Positions 50,661 to 60,720 of a stretch of DNA of 64,000 nt are shown here, piece after piece. The notes below the pieces were generated by a model. The model ran no database searches, was not told the DNA's origin, and saw nothing but the letters and a program-made list of their open reading frames with translations. Origin of the DNA: Mesorhizobium sp. YIM 152430 (GTDB taxonomy: Bacteria; Pseudomonadota; Alphaproteobacteria; Rhizobiales; Rhizobiaceae); NCBI RefSeq assembly GCF_029210365.1, contig NZ_JARGES010000043.1, positions 124,001 to 188,000 on the forward strand, written 5' to 3'. A program made the translations under genes and the position numbers. The number at the start of each line of letters is the position of its first letter. Position 1 is the first letter of the stretch.

Positions 50661-50873
50661 TCAGCGTCGTTCGTCGTCTTCCAGAGTCCGCGCCTCGGAA
50701 GGCAGCATGACCGCGATGCCGTCGCGGATCGGATAGGCGAGCCGCGCGTGGCGCGAGACGAGTTCCTGCCGCGCCTCGTCATAGAGGAGGCTGGCCTTCG
50801 TCAGCGGGCAGACCAGAAGTTCCAGAAGCTTCGGATCGGCAAGGCGGGATCTGGCGGGCGGATGTGTCGTCAT
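50661..50873 (-). CDS. Trm112 family protein
   Basis: 70 residues, [47 protein letters not shown]. Small zinc-ribbon-like fold; in other organisms Trm112 activates methyltransferases, in bacteria the role is unclear. Only one cysteine of the usual metal site remains visible (CPLT), so metal binding is doubtful. Start overlaps the LON gene by 4 bases. Confidence 0.88.
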   Translation of the reverse strand: MTTHPPARSRLADPKLLELLVCPLTKASLLYDEARQELVSRHARLAYPIRDGIAVMLPSEARTLEDDERR

Positions 50874-51556
50874 TGAAGGCTTCCGCCCTCCGGATCGCCA
50901 TCGCGCGCGAGCGCCATCTCGGTGATCGCAATCAACGTTTCCGCGCGGGTCTTGAGGTCGGGCGCCTCGAGCAGCGCCTGCTTTTCCGCCGCGCCATAGG
51001 GCGCCATCATCGACAGAGCGTTGACCAGCGAGCGGTTTTCGGCCCGTCGGATCGAATCCCAGTCGGCCTCGAGGTCGTTCGCCTGCAGATAGGCCTGGAA
51101 GGCGCGCAGCAGGGCCGGACGGTCGAGTTCGCTCGTGTCAGACCCCTCGTCGAGATCGGCCACGAAGGGCAGGATGCGGCATTGCCGGTAGGGGGATTTG
51201 ACATGCGCCTCATGGTCGAGCCGGAACCGGCAGACGCCCTGGACGGAGATCAGATAGCGGCCGTCACCGGTCTCGGTGAACGATGTCAGCCGGCCAAGGC
51301 AGCCGACCTCGCACAGTTCCGGTTCGCCGTCCTCGCGCAGCGCACCGTCGAGCGCCGGCTGGATCATGCCGATGACGCGCCCCTTCGCCAGTATCGCATC
51401 GATCATCGCCAGATAGCGCGGCTCGAAGATGTTGAGCGGCATCCGCCCGCCAGGCAGGAGCAGAGCGCCCGAAAGCGGAAAGACCGGCACCAGATCCGGA
51501 ATGTCCCTTGCGCTGCGATAGCGTGCGTTTCCCGCCTGCACGACCTGCTCCATCAT
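50870..51556 (-). CDS. LON peptidase substrate-binding domain protein
   Basis: 228 residues with the LON N-terminal (PUA-like) domain: [36 protein letters not shown]...[29 protein letters not shown]. No protease domain. Common partner of YbbN-like thioredoxins in alphaproteobacteria, as here; may help protein quality control. Confidence 0.88.
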   Translation of the reverse strand: MMEQVVQAGNARYRSARDIPDLVPVFPLSGALLLPGGRMPLNIFEPRYLAMIDAILAKGRVIGMIQPALDGALREDGEPELCEVGCLGRLTSFTETGDGRYLISVQGVCRFRLDHEAHVKSPYRQCRILPFVADLDEGSDTSELDRPALLRAFQAYLQANDLEADWDSIRRAENRSLVNALSMMAPYGAAEKQALLEAPDLKTRAETLIAITEMALARDGDPEGGSLQ

Positions 51557-51634
51557 TGCCCCGGACCGGATGCCGGCCCACGCCGATAATGTGGTGCAGC
51601 CGTCGTCAAGCTCAAGGGCGGCGACGGCGCCGTC

Positions 51635-52591
51635 TCAGGAGAACAGGACGGACGACAGCTTGCGCCGCGCGGAAAGCGTCGCCGGGTCGGTCATGCCCCA
51701 CGCCTCGAAGAATTTGAGAAGCTGGGCGCGCGCGCCGTCCTCGCGCCATTCGCGATCCGCCTTGACGATGGCGAGAAGCCCGTCCGCCGCCGCATTGCGC
51801 TCGCCGCGGGCGTTCTGGATCAAGGCGAGATCGAAGCGCGCCGCGTGATCGTTCGGATCGGCGGCCAGCCGCTTTTCGAGCGCGGCCGGATCGCCGAGGC
51901 CGGCGACCTGCTCGTCGAGGTCGAGCCGCGCCTTCACTGCCACGATGTCGGCATGATCCGCCTTGTCGGCCGGAACCTGGTCGAGGACCGACAGCGCGTC
52001 GTCCTTCTGGCCGGCGTCGAGCAGCAGCGTCGCGAGCGCGGCGCTCGCCTGCGGATGGCCGGGCTCTTCGGCAAGGACGGCCGAATAGATGCCGACCGCG
52101 CCTTGCAGATCGCCCGCCGCGCGCGCGTCGGCAGCGGCGGCGAGCGCATCCTCGATGGCGGGTGCCGCGCCGCCGGGACCTGCGACCTTGTCGATGAATT
52201 CGACGATCTTGCTCTCCGGCACCGCGCCCATGAAGCCGTCGACCGGCTGGCCGTCCTTGAAGGCGATGACGGCGGGGATCGACTGGATGCCGAGCTGGCC
52301 GGCGATGGCCGGATGCTCGTCGATGTTCATCTTGACGAGCTTGACCCGCCCCTTGGCCGACGTGACGACCTTTTCCAGCGCCGGCTGCAACTGCTTGCAC
52401 GGGCCGCACCACGGCGCCCAGAAATCGACCAGAACCGGCTGCTTGCGCGATTCCTGCACGACGTCGGCACCGAAGCTGGCCGTCGTCGTGTCCTTGATCA
52501 GCCCATCCGCCGGCGCGGCGGAGCCGCCGACGAGACCGGCGCCCCCTTCCATCGAGGCGGCGAAGGCGGGCTGGGCGGGATCGCGGTGCAT
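51635..52591 (-). CDS. thioredoxin domain-TPR protein (YbbN/CnoX-like)
   Basis: 318 residues: thioredoxin fold with active site WCGPC (61-65) and a C-terminal tetratricopeptide-like helical region (about 145-318). CnoX/YbbN family members act as redox chaperones passing clients to DnaK or GroEL; forms with CGPC keep oxidoreductase activity. Followed by the LON-domain gene after 78 bases. Confidence 0.88.
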   Translation of the reverse strand: MHRDPAQPAFAASMEGGAGLVGGSAAPADGLIKDTTTASFGADVVQESRKQPVLVDFWAPWCGPCKQLQPALEKVVTSAKGRVKLVKMNIDEHPAIAGQLGIQSIPAVIAFKDGQPVDGFMGAVPESKIVEFIDKVAGPGGAAPAIEDALAAAADARAAGDLQGAVGIYSAVLAEEPGHPQASAALATLLLDAGQKDDALSVLDQVPADKADHADIVAVKARLDLDEQVAGLGDPAALEKRLAADPNDHAARFDLALIQNARGERNAAADGLLAIVKADREWREDGARAQLLKFFEAWGMTDPATLSARRKLSSVLFS

Positions 52592-52630
52592 GGGAACTGT
52601 CCTTTCGAGAAAAGCGGGCGCGGCGTGTCG

Positions 52631-53140
52631 TCAATGTGGCGAAACCGTCGAAACATTCAAGATCAGCGGCTCGTGTCCGGTGGCGCGCAGGAATTTGACC
52701 AGGTCATCGGCGCCGATGGAGGTCGTCGCCGTGTTGACCAGCGGATGGGCGTTTATCGTCTCATGCGCCATCAGCGCGGCATCGAGAACGAAGGTGACGG
52801 CGCCGTCCTCATCGTTGATCGCGCCGAAGGCGGTGACGGCGCCGGGAAGGACGCCGAGATGGTCCATCAGCTTTTCCAGCTTGCCGAAAGAGACGCGCGA
52901 GGCCGCGCCGATGATGTGGTGGACTTGTTTCAGGTCGACTTCCGCCTCCTCCTCGACCGTCAGCAGGAAGAAGCGATCCTTCTTGTCCTTGAGGAACAGG
53001 TTCTTGGTGTGTCCACCGGCGATCTGGCCGCGCAGCGACTGCGATTCCCCGACCGTGAAAAGAGGCGGATGCTCGACGGTCTTAACGGCAATGCCGAGTT
53101 CGGCGAGCATGGCGAAAAGGTCGTCCGGGGTTCTGGGCAT
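52631..53140 (-). CDS. prolyl-tRNA synthetase associated domain (YbaK/ProX-type editing) protein
   Basis: 169 residues; FTVGESQSLRGQIAGGHTKNLFLKDKKDRFFLLTVEEEAEVDLKQV is the trans-editing fold that hydrolyses mischarged aminoacyl-tRNA(Pro), such as Ala-tRNA(Pro). Conserved Lys in TKNLFLKD. The frame is open upstream to 53251, but homology starts at ATG 53140. Confidence 0.9.
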   Translation of the reverse strand: MPRTPDDLFAMLAELGIAVKTVEHPPLFTVGESQSLRGQIAGGHTKNLFLKDKKDRFFLLTVEEEAEVDLKQVHHIIGAASRVSFGKLEKLMDHLGVLPGAVTAFGAINDEDGAVTFVLDAALMAHETINAHPLVNTATTSIGADDLVKFLRATGHEPLILNVSTVSPH

Positions 53141-53284
53141 TGGCGCGCTCGCAACGTGACTTCGTGATGCGTCGTCATAGTCGCCAAGGCTCCGTTGCGA
53201 AAGCAGGATTGACAAGATTTCCCTGTTGCAATCGCATTCGAGTTCGGCCATATAGGCGCGGTTCCCGGCAGACGCCGGTTGCGA

Positions 53285-53359
53285 GCGGGTGTAGCTCAGG
53301 GGTAGAGCACAACCTTGCCAAGGTTGGGGTCGAGCGTTCGAATCGCTTCACCCGCTCCA
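53285..53359 (+). tRNA. tRNA-Gly (GCC)
   Basis: 75 bases folding as a cloverleaf: acceptor GCGGGTG/CACCCGC, anticodon loop TTGCCAA (anticodon GCC), T-arm with GTTCGAATC, encoded CCA end. Flanked by an intrinsic terminator. Confidence 0.97.
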
Positions 53360-53373
53360 GTTTTCCGAACATC

Positions 53374-53401
53374 AAAAAGCCGCGGCTCGTCCGCGGCTTT
53401 T
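53374..53401 (+). terminator. intrinsic terminator after tRNA-Gly
   Basis: AAAAGCCGCGG-CTCGT-CCGCGGCTTTT, perfect stem with flanking A and T runs, 15 bases past the tRNA; could act on both strands. Confidence 0.9.
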
Positions 53402-53493
53402 GTGTTTTCGACTGTCAGTCCACATATCGCCTGCGTCAGGCAACGCGATGCACCTGCCGTTGCAGTAAGCACCACGGCGCGTCTGGCATTGGC

Positions 53494-54570
53494 TCAACTC
53501 TCCTTGAGGCGGACGGTCTTGACGATGGCGTGGACCGACGCGCCGCTGGCAAGCGCCATGCGCGCGCCGGAATGACGCGTGATCCGGGCGGTGAGCAGGT
53601 CGCCGTTGCAGTCAAGATCGACCAGCAGGTCATGCGGGCGGGCGGGCCGCAACGCGACGATTCGACCGGGAAACACGTTGAGCGTGCTGATTCCCTCCGG
53701 CGGCTGGGTGGCGAGGAGGATATCGGACGCGCGCACGAAGATCGATACCTGGTCGCCGGGCCGGTGAGCGGATGGCGGCAGGTGCCAGATGCCGGCTGCC
53801 GAACGGAAGAGCGAGAGGCCGCTTCTCGCATCCAGGCGGTCGAATTCCAGCCGCAGGCGCGAACCGCCCTCGTCGCCCTCCGCGCCGGGCAGGAGGTCGA
53901 GTCCGGCGAGAATTTCGCGTGCCGGTCCGGCCGCACTGACGCGGCCCCGATCGAGCACGACGATGTCGGAGGCGAGCCGTGCGACCTCGGCGACCGAATG
54001 GCTGACATAGACGACCGGCACGCGGGCTTCGTCGCGCAGGCGCTCGATGAAGGGCAGGATTTCGGCTTTGCGCGCATCGTCCAGCGAGGCGAGCGGCTCG
54101 TCCATCAGGATCAGACGCGGACTTGCGATCAGCGCGCGGCCGATTGCGACGCGCTGCCTCTCTCCGCCGGAAAGCTTTGCCGGCTTGCGCTCAAGCAGGT
54201 GCCCGATGCCGAGAAGCTCGACCGTTTCGGAAAAATCGCCATAGCGCTGCGCACGGGGCACGAAGCGGCGCCCATAGACGAGGTTCTGGCGCACGGTAAG
54301 ATGCGGAAACAGACGCGCATCCTGGAAGACGTAGCCGATGCGGCGTTTGTGCGGACGCAGGAATGTGCCGTTCTGCGTATCGACAAGCACGCGGCCATCG
54401 GTGGCAATGCGTCCCTCTCGGGGTCGCATCAGCCCGCCGATCATGTTGACAATCGACGTCTTGCCCGACCCGGACGGGCCGAAGAGCGCGGTCAGCCTCC
54501 CGGCGGAGCGAAAGGCGATGTCGAGCGCGAAATCGCCCATCTGGTGGCGCAGCGCGACGTCGAGGCTCAT
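53494..54570 (-). CDS. modC: molybdenum ABC transporter ATP-binding protein
   Basis: 358 residues: ATPase domain with Walker A GPSGSGKT at 31-38, signature [15 protein letters not shown], Walker [13 protein letters not shown], and a C-terminal molybdate-binding TOBE-like domain (about 290-358). Starts at ATG 54570 overlapping modB by 4 bases; the same frame runs on upstream but belongs to modB in another frame. Powers molybdate import. Confidence 0.93.
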   Translation of the reverse strand: MSLDVALRHQMGDFALDIAFRSAGRLTALFGPSGSGKTSIVNMIGGLMRPREGRIATDGRVLVDTQNGTFLRPHKRRIGYVFQDARLFPHLTVRQNLVYGRRFVPRAQRYGDFSETVELLGIGHLLERKPAKLSGGERQRVAIGRALIASPRLILMDEPLASLDDARKAEILPFIERLRDEARVPVVYVSHSVAEVARLASDIVVLDRGRVSAAGPAREILAGLDLLPGAEGDEGGSRLRLEFDRLDARSGLSLFRSAAGIWHLPPSAHRPGDQVSIFVRASDILLATQPPEGISTLNVFPGRIVALRPARPHDLLVDLDCNGDLLTARITRHSGARMALASGASVHAIVKTVRLKES

Positions 54571-55268
54571 GCGCCCTCCATCCGGCGCGAAACGCGCCGG
54601 GCCAGGACTTCGCTGGCGATGAGCGCAGCCATGGCGACGGCAATGGCGATCAAAGTCAACCGCATCGCACCCGCGCCGCCGCCGGGCACCTGCGTGAAGG
54701 TGTAGATAGCGGATGGCAGGGTCTGCGTCTCGCCGGGGATGTTGGAGACGAAGGTGATAGTGGCGCCGAACTCGCCCATCGCCTTGGCGAAGGCGAGGAT
54801 GGTGCCGGCGATGATGCCGGGCAGCGCGAGCGGCAGGGTGACGGTGGCGAAGACGACGGCCGGATGCGCGCCCAGCGTGCCGGCCGCCTGTTCGAGCTTC
54901 GGGTCGACCGCCTCGATGGAAAGCCGGATCGCCCGCACCATCAACGGGAATGCCATGATCGCACCGGCGAGCGCGGCCCCGGTCCAACGGAAGGAGAAGA
55001 CGAGGCCGAACACGGTTTCGAAGAACTGGCCGAGCGGGCCGCGACGCCCGAAGGCGAGAAGCAGGAGGTAGCCGGTGACGACCGGCGGCAGAATCAGCGG
55101 CAGATGGACGATGCCGTTGAGAAGCGCCTTGCCGGGGAAAGACCAGCGCGCCAGCGCATGGGCGACGAGGATGCCGAAGGGCAGGCTGGCGACCGTCGCC
55201 CAGCTCGCGACCCAGATCGACAACCGCACGGCGGTCCATTCGTCATCGGAAAGGGACAGCCACTCCAT
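54567..55268 (-). CDS. modB: molybdate ABC transporter permease
   Basis: 233 residues, five to six membrane helices, ABC permease loop GKAMGEFGATITFVSNIPGETQTLP. Middle gene of modABC. Confidence 0.93.
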   Translation of the reverse strand: MEWLSLSDDEWTAVRLSIWVASWATVASLPFGILVAHALARWSFPGKALLNGIVHLPLILPPVVTGYLLLLAFGRRGPLGQFFETVFGLVFSFRWTGAALAGAIMAFPLMVRAIRLSIEAVDPKLEQAAGTLGAHPAVVFATVTLPLALPGIIAGTILAFAKAMGEFGATITFVSNIPGETQTLPSAIYTFTQVPGGGAGAMRLTLIAIAVAMAALIASEVLARRVSRRMEGA

Positions 55269-55273
55269 GCGTG

Positions 55274-56041
55274 TCAGTCGCCCGCAAGGACGGTGAAGCC
55301 CTGTTCCGCGAAGATCGCGCGCGCGATGTCCCCTTGCAGATAATCGAGGAAGGCGGCGGCGTCGGGATTGGCGCTATCGGCCGTCAGTGCGGCCGGGTAG
55401 ATGATCGGATCATGGCTGTCTTCGGGAAAAGTGCCGACCACGCGCACGCCGGGTTCCGCCGTCGCGTCCGTCCGGTAGACGATGCCGAACGGAGCTTCGC
55501 CGAGCGTAACGAACTGGAGCGCGGCGCGAACGTTTTCGGCCTGCGCGACCTTGCCGGCCACATCGTCCCACACTCCGAGCGATTCCAGCGCCGCCTTGCC
55601 GTAGCGGCCGGCGGGCACGGCGTCGACATTTGCCATCGCGAGCCGCCCGTCGCCGAGCGCAGCAGCGAGGTCGAAACCGGGCCCGATTGACAGATCCACG
55701 GTGGAATCCGCCGGCGCGACGAGGACGATGCGGTTGCCGAGAAATCGCCGCTCGCTCGCCGCGTCGACCAGGTCGCGTTCGGCGAGATAGGCCATCCAGT
55801 CGAGATCGGCAGGGATGAAAAGATCAGCCGGCGCACCTTCCTCGATCTGCCTGGCGAGCGCGGAACTGCCGGCGTAGGAAATGGTCGCCGCGTTGCCGCT
55901 TTCCTGCGACCACGCGGCGCCGATGTCGTCGAGCGCGGTCTTCAGGCTTGCGGCTGCGAAGACTGTCACCGGCTCCTGCCCGCGCGCGGGAAACGCAAGC
56001 AGGGACAGGCCGATCGTGACGGCAGCAAGGAACCGGCGCAT
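55274..56041 (-). CDS. modA: molybdate ABC transporter substrate-binding protein
   Basis: 255 residues with signal peptide (cut near ARG-QEPV). ModA features VTVFAAASLKTALDDI, ISYAGSSALARQIEEGAPADLFIPADLDWM. Binds molybdate or tungstate in the periplasm. Supplies molybdenum for the xanthine-dehydrogenase-family enzyme and others. I saw no ModE box upstream. Confidence 0.94.
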   Translation of the reverse strand: MRRFLAAVTIGLSLLAFPARGQEPVTVFAAASLKTALDDIGAAWSQESGNAATISYAGSSALARQIEEGAPADLFIPADLDWMAYLAERDLVDAASERRFLGNRIVLVAPADSTVDLSIGPGFDLAAALGDGRLAMANVDAVPAGRYGKAALESLGVWDDVAGKVAQAENVRAALQFVTLGEAPFGIVYRTDATAEPGVRVVGTFPEDSHDPIIYPAALTADSANPDAAAFLDYLQGDIARAIFAEQGFTVLAGD

Positions 56042-56144
56042 CTGAAATCCTTCGCAATGGCGACAATTTCAGATGAACATGACGATTTCCGATGCGCAAG
56101 GCCGGATCGGGTGCGGTTTTTCATCCACGATGCGACTGACGCGA

Positions 56145-57584
56145 TCAGCGGCCCGGCAGAACCTCGATCTCGGAGCGGCGCGCCTTCACGGCCGGCAAAC
56201 CGAGCACGAATTCGGCAAGATCGCGGGGCAGCGACAGGTTCACCTGCTCGTCGATATCGCCCCTGGAATCGGCGAGATCGGCGATCATGCCGCCGGCGAC
56301 CGTATTGTTGGTCTGCGGGCTGATCAGGATGAAGGCGCCGGTGTCGCGGCAGTCGGCGAAGCGGTCGAAGAGCGCGTCTTCCGAAAACCGCAGCCGGACG
56401 CGGCCGATGGCGTTGACCGGCAGCGCCGAAGACTTCACCCAGCGGCCCACGCCGAGGTCGTAGGTCTCGTCGATGGATACACGCACGCGCTTCATGCGGC
56501 CGGCGGCCTTGAGCCACAGCCGCGCGCCGTCCTTCAGGCCGTCCGTCTGCAACGTGACGACCGTGGCGGTGAAATCGCGGCCGGTCAGCGGCGTCGCATC
56601 GGCCGCCGTGAGCACGTCGCCGCGCGCGGCGTCGACCTTGCGGTTGAAGACCAGCGTGACGGCAGCGCCAGCCTCGGCGACCTTCACGTCGCCGTCGAAA
56701 GTGACGATGCGGGCAACGCAGACCGCCTGCCCAGAAGGCGCCACGACGACTTTATCGCCGATGGCGACCGAACCGGCCGCGACCGTGCCCTGATAGCCGC
56801 GAAAGCTTTCGCCGGGGCGCGAGACGCGCTGGATCGGCATCCGGAAGGAAAGATCGGACGCCTTCGCGGTCGGTGCAATTTCCAGCGCCTCGATCAGCGT
56901 CGGGCCGGAATACCAGCCGATGTTCTCGCGGGCCGGCGTGACGATGTTCTCGCCCTTGAGCGCGGAGAGCGGGATGGCGGTGATCGCCATGTCGCCGAGC
57001 TTGGCGGCATAGGCGCGGAATTCGAGCTCGATGTCGTCGAAGACGGCGCGGTCATAGCCGACGAGGTCGATCTTGTTGACAGCCAGCACCACCTGCCGGA
57101 TGCCCATCAGATGGACGATTGCGGCGTGGCGGCGCGTCTGTTCGAGAAGGCCGGCGCGCGCGTCGACCAGAAGCACGGCGAGATCGGCCGTCGAGGCGCC
57201 GGTCGCCATATTGCGCGTATATTGTTCGTGGCCGGGCGTGTCGGCGACGATGAAGGCGCGCTTCCGGGTCTGGAAATAGCGGTAGGCGACGTCGATGGTG
57301 ATGCCCTGCTCCTGCTCGGCTTTCAGTCCGTCGAGCAGCAGGCCGAAATCCGGCAGCGACAGGTCGTTCTGCTTCGAACCTTTGGCGATCAATGCGGCGC
57401 GGTGATCCTCGGCGACGGATTTCGTGTCCCAGAGCAGCCGGCCGATCAGGGTCGACTTGCCGTCGTCGACGCTGCCGCAGACGAGGAAGCGCAGCCGGCG
57501 GCCGGATTCGGCCTCAAGGGAGACGGGATCGGCGTCGCGCTCGAATTCGGCGTCGAGCGGCAGGATTTCGGCGTCGAGGCTCAT
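56145..57584 (-). CDS. cysN: sulfate adenylyltransferase subunit 1
   Basis: 479 residues, GTPase subunit: GSVDDGKS at 37-44, DTPGH at 115-119, NKID at 170-173, followed by EF-Tu-like beta barrels. It stops after the barrels: no C-terminal APS kinase (CysC/NodQ) domain. With CysD it makes adenosine 5'-phosphosulfate. The open frame continues upstream through cysD but the ATG 57584 matches the family. Confidence 0.94.
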   Translation of the reverse strand: MSLDAEILPLDAEFERDADPVSLEAESGRRLRFLVCGSVDDGKSTLIGRLLWDTKSVAEDHRAALIAKGSKQNDLSLPDFGLLLDGLKAEQEQGITIDVAYRYFQTRKRAFIVADTPGHEQYTRNMATGASTADLAVLLVDARAGLLEQTRRHAAIVHLMGIRQVVLAVNKIDLVGYDRAVFDDIELEFRAYAAKLGDMAITAIPLSALKGENIVTPARENIGWYSGPTLIEALEIAPTAKASDLSFRMPIQRVSRPGESFRGYQGTVAAGSVAIGDKVVVAPSGQAVCVARIVTFDGDVKVAEAGAAVTLVFNRKVDAARGDVLTAADATPLTGRDFTATVVTLQTDGLKDGARLWLKAAGRMKRVRVSIDETYDLGVGRWVKSSALPVNAIGRVRLRFSEDALFDRFADCRDTGAFILISPQTNNTVAGGMIADLADSRGDIDEQVNLSLPRDLAEFVLGLPAVKARRSEIEVLPGR

Positions 57585-57586
57585 GG

Positions 57587-58540
57587 TCAGAAATATCCTT
57601 CGAGCTTCTTCTTTTCCATCGAACCCGCCTCGTCGCGGTCGATGGCGCGGCCCTGGCGCTCGGAAACGGTCGCGGTGTTGATCTCGTCGATGATGTCGTC
57701 GATGGTTTCGGCTTCGGAAAAGATGCCGCCGGAAAGCGCGAAGCAGCCGAGCGTGCGGAAGCGAATCGAGCCTTCCTGGCGCATCTCGCCGGGCCACAGC
57801 TCCAGCCGTTCGTCCTCGGCGAGGATGATCATGCCGTCGCGCAGCACGAAGGGTCGGCGCCTGGCGAAATAGAGATCGACGATCGGGATGTCCTCGGCCT
57901 TGATGTAGTGCCAGACGTCGAGCTCGGTCCAGTTGGAGAGCGGGAAGACGCGCACGCTCTCGCCGCGCGCGATGCGGCCATTGTAGAGGTTCCACAATTC
58001 CGGCCGCTGGTTGCGCGCGTCCCAGCGATGGTCCGGCGAGCGGAAGGAGAAGATGCGTTCCTTGGAGCGCGAGGCGTCCTCGTCGCGCCGCGCGCCGCCG
58101 AAGGCCGCGTCGTAGCGGCCGGCATCGAGCGCCTGGCGCAGCGCCTCGGTCTTCATCACGTCGGTGAAATAGGAAGAGCCGTGCTTGAGCGGGCTCAGAC
58201 CTTCGGCCGCGCCGCGTGGATTGGTGTGAACGTGAAGGTCGAGATCGAGGTCGCGCGCCGTCTGGTCGCGGAAGGCGATCATCTGCGAGAACTTCCAGCC
58301 GGTGTCGACATGGAGAAGCGGAAAGGGGATCGGCTCGGGCCAGAACGCCTTGCGCGCGACATGCAGCAGGACGGAGGAATCCTTGCCGACCGAATAAAGC
58401 ATGACCGGCCGCTCGAATTCGGCCGCGACCTCGCGGAAAATGTGGATGGCTTCGTTCTCGAGGGCTTTCAGATGCGGCGAAAGACGGCTGGATCGGCTGT
58501 TGTCGTCGGTCGTCTGGAGGCGGGCTGCTGCTGCGGTCAT
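57587..58540 (-). CDS. cysD: sulfate adenylyltransferase subunit 2
   Basis: 317 residues, PP-loop ATPase fold: [54 protein letters not shown]. Catalyses sulfate adenylylation, driven by CysN. Start at 58540 overlaps cysH by 4 bases and leaves the family's usual length. Confidence 0.94.
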   Translation of the reverse strand: MTAAAARLQTTDDNSRSSRLSPHLKALENEAIHIFREVAAEFERPVMLYSVGKDSSVLLHVARKAFWPEPIPFPLLHVDTGWKFSQMIAFRDQTARDLDLDLHVHTNPRGAAEGLSPLKHGSSYFTDVMKTEALRQALDAGRYDAAFGGARRDEDASRSKERIFSFRSPDHRWDARNQRPELWNLYNGRIARGESVRVFPLSNWTELDVWHYIKAEDIPIVDLYFARRRPFVLRDGMIILAEDERLELWPGEMRQEGSIRFRTLGCFALSGGIFSEAETIDDIIDEINTATVSERQGRAIDRDEAGSMEKKKLEGYF

Positions 58541-59307
58541 GTTGCGGGCACTTGCACTTTCGAGGAGGAGATCGGGGTGATCGGCGAGGCGGCGTCCCTG
58601 ACGTGGAGCCCGCATTCGCGGGTCTGGTCCTGCTCCCACCACCAGCGGCCGGCACGCTCGGGTTCGCCCGGCTTGATCGCGCGGGTGCAGGGCTCGCAGC
58701 CGATCGACGGATAGCCGCGCGCATGAAGCGGATTGAGCGGCACGTCATGGCGCTCCGCATAGGCTTTGATCGCGTCGAGCGTCAGATCGGCGAGCGGATT
58801 GACCTTAAGGAGGCCGCGCTGGGCATCCCATTCGGCGAGCGGCGTTTCCGCGCGCGCGCCGGACTGGCCGCGCCGGACGCCAGTGATCCAGAACGCGGCA
58901 CGGTCGAGCGCCAGCGCCAGCGGGCGCAGCTTGCGGATGTCGCAGCAGGCATGGCGCGCCTCGACGCTGTCGTAAAAGCCGTTGAGGCCGTATCGCGCAC
59001 CATAAGCTTCGACGTCGATCGGCGCCGGACGATAGCGTTCGACGGCAAGGGCAAAGCGCCGCTCGGTCTCGTCGATCAGCGCGCGCGTCTCGTCGAACAG
59101 CCGGCCGGTATCGAGGGTGACGATCTCGATCGCGCCGGCCGTTCCCGAACGGGCGATGGCCGCCGTGATGACCTGGTCCTCGATGCCGAGCGAAGTCGTG
59201 AAGACCTTGCGGCCGGCAAAACGCGCGACGCGCTGGAGGCGCGCTTCCAGATCGAGGGAAGCGAGTCCGGCGGCCAGTTCATCGGCGGAGGCGGGCAAGT
59301 TCGTCAT
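58537..59307 (-). CDS. cysH: adenylyl-sulfate (APS) reductase, CysH family
   Basis: 256 residues. Besides the C-terminal ECGLH (catalytic Cys 232) it has Cys-Cys at 121-122 and CxxC at 204-207 ([19 protein letters not shown]), the four ligands of the 4Fe-4S cluster of assimilatory APS reductases. So the substrate is APS rather than PAPS, in agreement with the absence of an APS kinase domain in CysN. First gene of cysHDN. Confidence 0.93.
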   Translation of the reverse strand: MTNLPASADELAAGLASLDLEARLQRVARFAGRKVFTTSLGIEDQVITAAIARSGTAGAIEIVTLDTGRLFDETRALIDETERRFALAVERYRPAPIDVEAYGARYGLNGFYDSVEARHACCDIRKLRPLALALDRAAFWITGVRRGQSGARAETPLAEWDAQRGLLKVNPLADLTLDAIKAYAERHDVPLNPLHARGYPSIGCEPCTRAIKPGEPERAGRWWWEQDQTRECGLHVRDAASPITPISSSKVQVPAT

Positions 59308-59418
59308 GACCGCAAGGATGCGGGATGGTGCCGCGCCGCGACAGGAAACGGGCTCTCATTTTGCCGTGGATGCGAGCAAATTCGAACCCGATTTGCCGAA
59401 ATGGCGAAAATCGTGGAC

Positions 59419-60717
59419 TTAGGCCCGCAAAAAGACCGACTGGAACGTCGCGACGGGCGCCTTGCGATCGGCCAGGGCGTAGATCTCGTCGATCAGGCCG
59501 CGCGCAGCGCCGGAATCGAAATCGGCGAGACCCAAAAGCTCGATGGCCTTGACCGTGAGTTCTTCGCGGTCGAGCGGATTTTCCGGATCGCCCTTGCAGG
59601 CCGCCCGGCGTTCTTCCAGCCAGATGTCGCCAACCCGCGCCTTGACGCTTGCGCCCCAGGCCCTCGGATAGGCGGCCTCGATCGCCGGATCGACACCGAG
59701 CGACGTGATCGCGCGCAGGTCGCGGGCAGCGGCGCGGTGGTCGCCATCGAAGGACGATGTCGTGACGGCGCCGGCGCGGATCGCCTCGGCGACGCAGTGC
59801 TGGAGCGAGAATTTGGCGCCGTAAGGCTCGGTCGGGTCCGGCCGGTCGCATACGTCGAGCGCGGCGCGATAGGTTTCGACACGGATTTCGTCGGGCGTCG
59901 CGCCGTCGAGGCGCGAATTGAGCCCCAGCGCCGCGTCGATGGCCGGATGCGTATGGCGACAGCAGGGCCACGGCTTGATCGAGGTCTGCACGAGTTCCCA
60001 CGGGCCGTCCGCATCGGCCAGCACGGCATGGGGTAAAGGGTCTGGGCAAAGAGCCGCGAAGAAGCCCTTCTCGCCTTCCAGGATCGTGTCGGCGCCGGTG
60101 AAGCCTTCGCGCGCCAGAAGCGCCGCGATGACGCCGGATTCGGCCGCGCGCGCGGTATGCAGATGCTTGCTCATCGCCCCGGCCGACAGGAACTCCCAGA
60201 CGCCGCCCGACTGCGTGCCGGCATTGCCGAGCGCCCAGACGGCCTGATCCTCGGAAAGGTCGAGAAGATGCGCGGCCGCCATCGCCGCGCCGAACGTGCC
60301 GCAGGTCGCGGTGTTGTGCCAGACGCGGTAGTGCGCCTTGCCGACCGCATTGCCGACGCGGCAGCAGGCCTCGTAGCCGTGAAGCACCGAAATCAGGAAA
60401 TCCCTGCCGCTCGCCTGCAGCGTCTCCGCCAGTGCGGCGGCGGCGGGCACGACGACGGTGCCCGGATGGGTGACGGACGTACGATGAAGGTCGTCGAGTT
60501 CGAGGATGTGCGCCAGGCCGCCGAAATAGAAGGCGCGCCGGCCGGAATCGGGCGTCGACCACGAGGACAGCGTCGCGATCGCCTTGGCAGGCGCGGTGTC
60601 GCGCGCGGCGAGGGCGCAGGCGAGCGTGTCCACGACGAAGCCGGCGGCGCGTTCGAGGTCGGCGTCGGCGACGGGCTTGGTGCGTATCAGCCGGACGAGA
60701 TCGCGGGTCAGCGTCAT
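59419..60717 (-). CDS. MmgE/PrpD family protein
   Basis: 432 residues, two-domain MmgE/PrpD fold (FVVDTLACALAARDTAP, LDDLHRTSVTHPGTVVVPAAAALAE, KPWPCCRHTHPAIDAALGL). Relatives dehydrate 2-methylcitrate or isomerise/decarboxylate cis-aconitate- and itaconate-like acids. Last gene of an operon with a MaoC-like hydratase and an acyl-CoA dehydrogenase, next to LysR and CoA-transferase genes. Confidence 0.87.
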   Translation of the reverse strand: MTLTRDLVRLIRTKPVADADLERAAGFVVDTLACALAARDTAPAKAIATLSSWSTPDSGRRAFYFGGLAHILELDDLHRTSVTHPGTVVVPAAAALAETLQASGRDFLISVLHGYEACCRVGNAVGKAHYRVWHNTATCGTFGAAMAAAHLLDLSEDQAVWALGNAGTQSGGVWEFLSAGAMSKHLHTARAAESGVIAALLAREGFTGADTILEGEKGFFAALCPDPLPHAVLADADGPWELVQTSIKPWPCCRHTHPAIDAALGLNSRLDGATPDEIRVETYRAALDVCDRPDPTEPYGAKFSLQHCVAEAIRAGAVTTSSFDGDHRAAARDLRAITSLGVDPAIEAAYPRAWGASVKARVGDIWLEERRAACKGDPENPLDREELTVKAIELLGLADFDSGAARGLIDEIYALADRKAPVATFQSVFLRA

Positions 60718-60720
60718 GGG

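Noticed and set aside
53494-55239. Apparent ModB-ModC fusion in one open frame
   Set aside because: The N-terminal part is modB in the wrong frame; modC starts at 54570 with a 4-base overlap.
55933-56144. ModE/Mop-type molybdate operator upstream of modA
   Set aside because: No ATCGTTATATA-like dyad could be found by eye.
56145-58760. Apparent fusion of CysN with an 390-residue N-terminal extension
   Set aside because: The extension is cysD read in another frame; CysN homology starts at ATG 57584, directly after the cysD stop.
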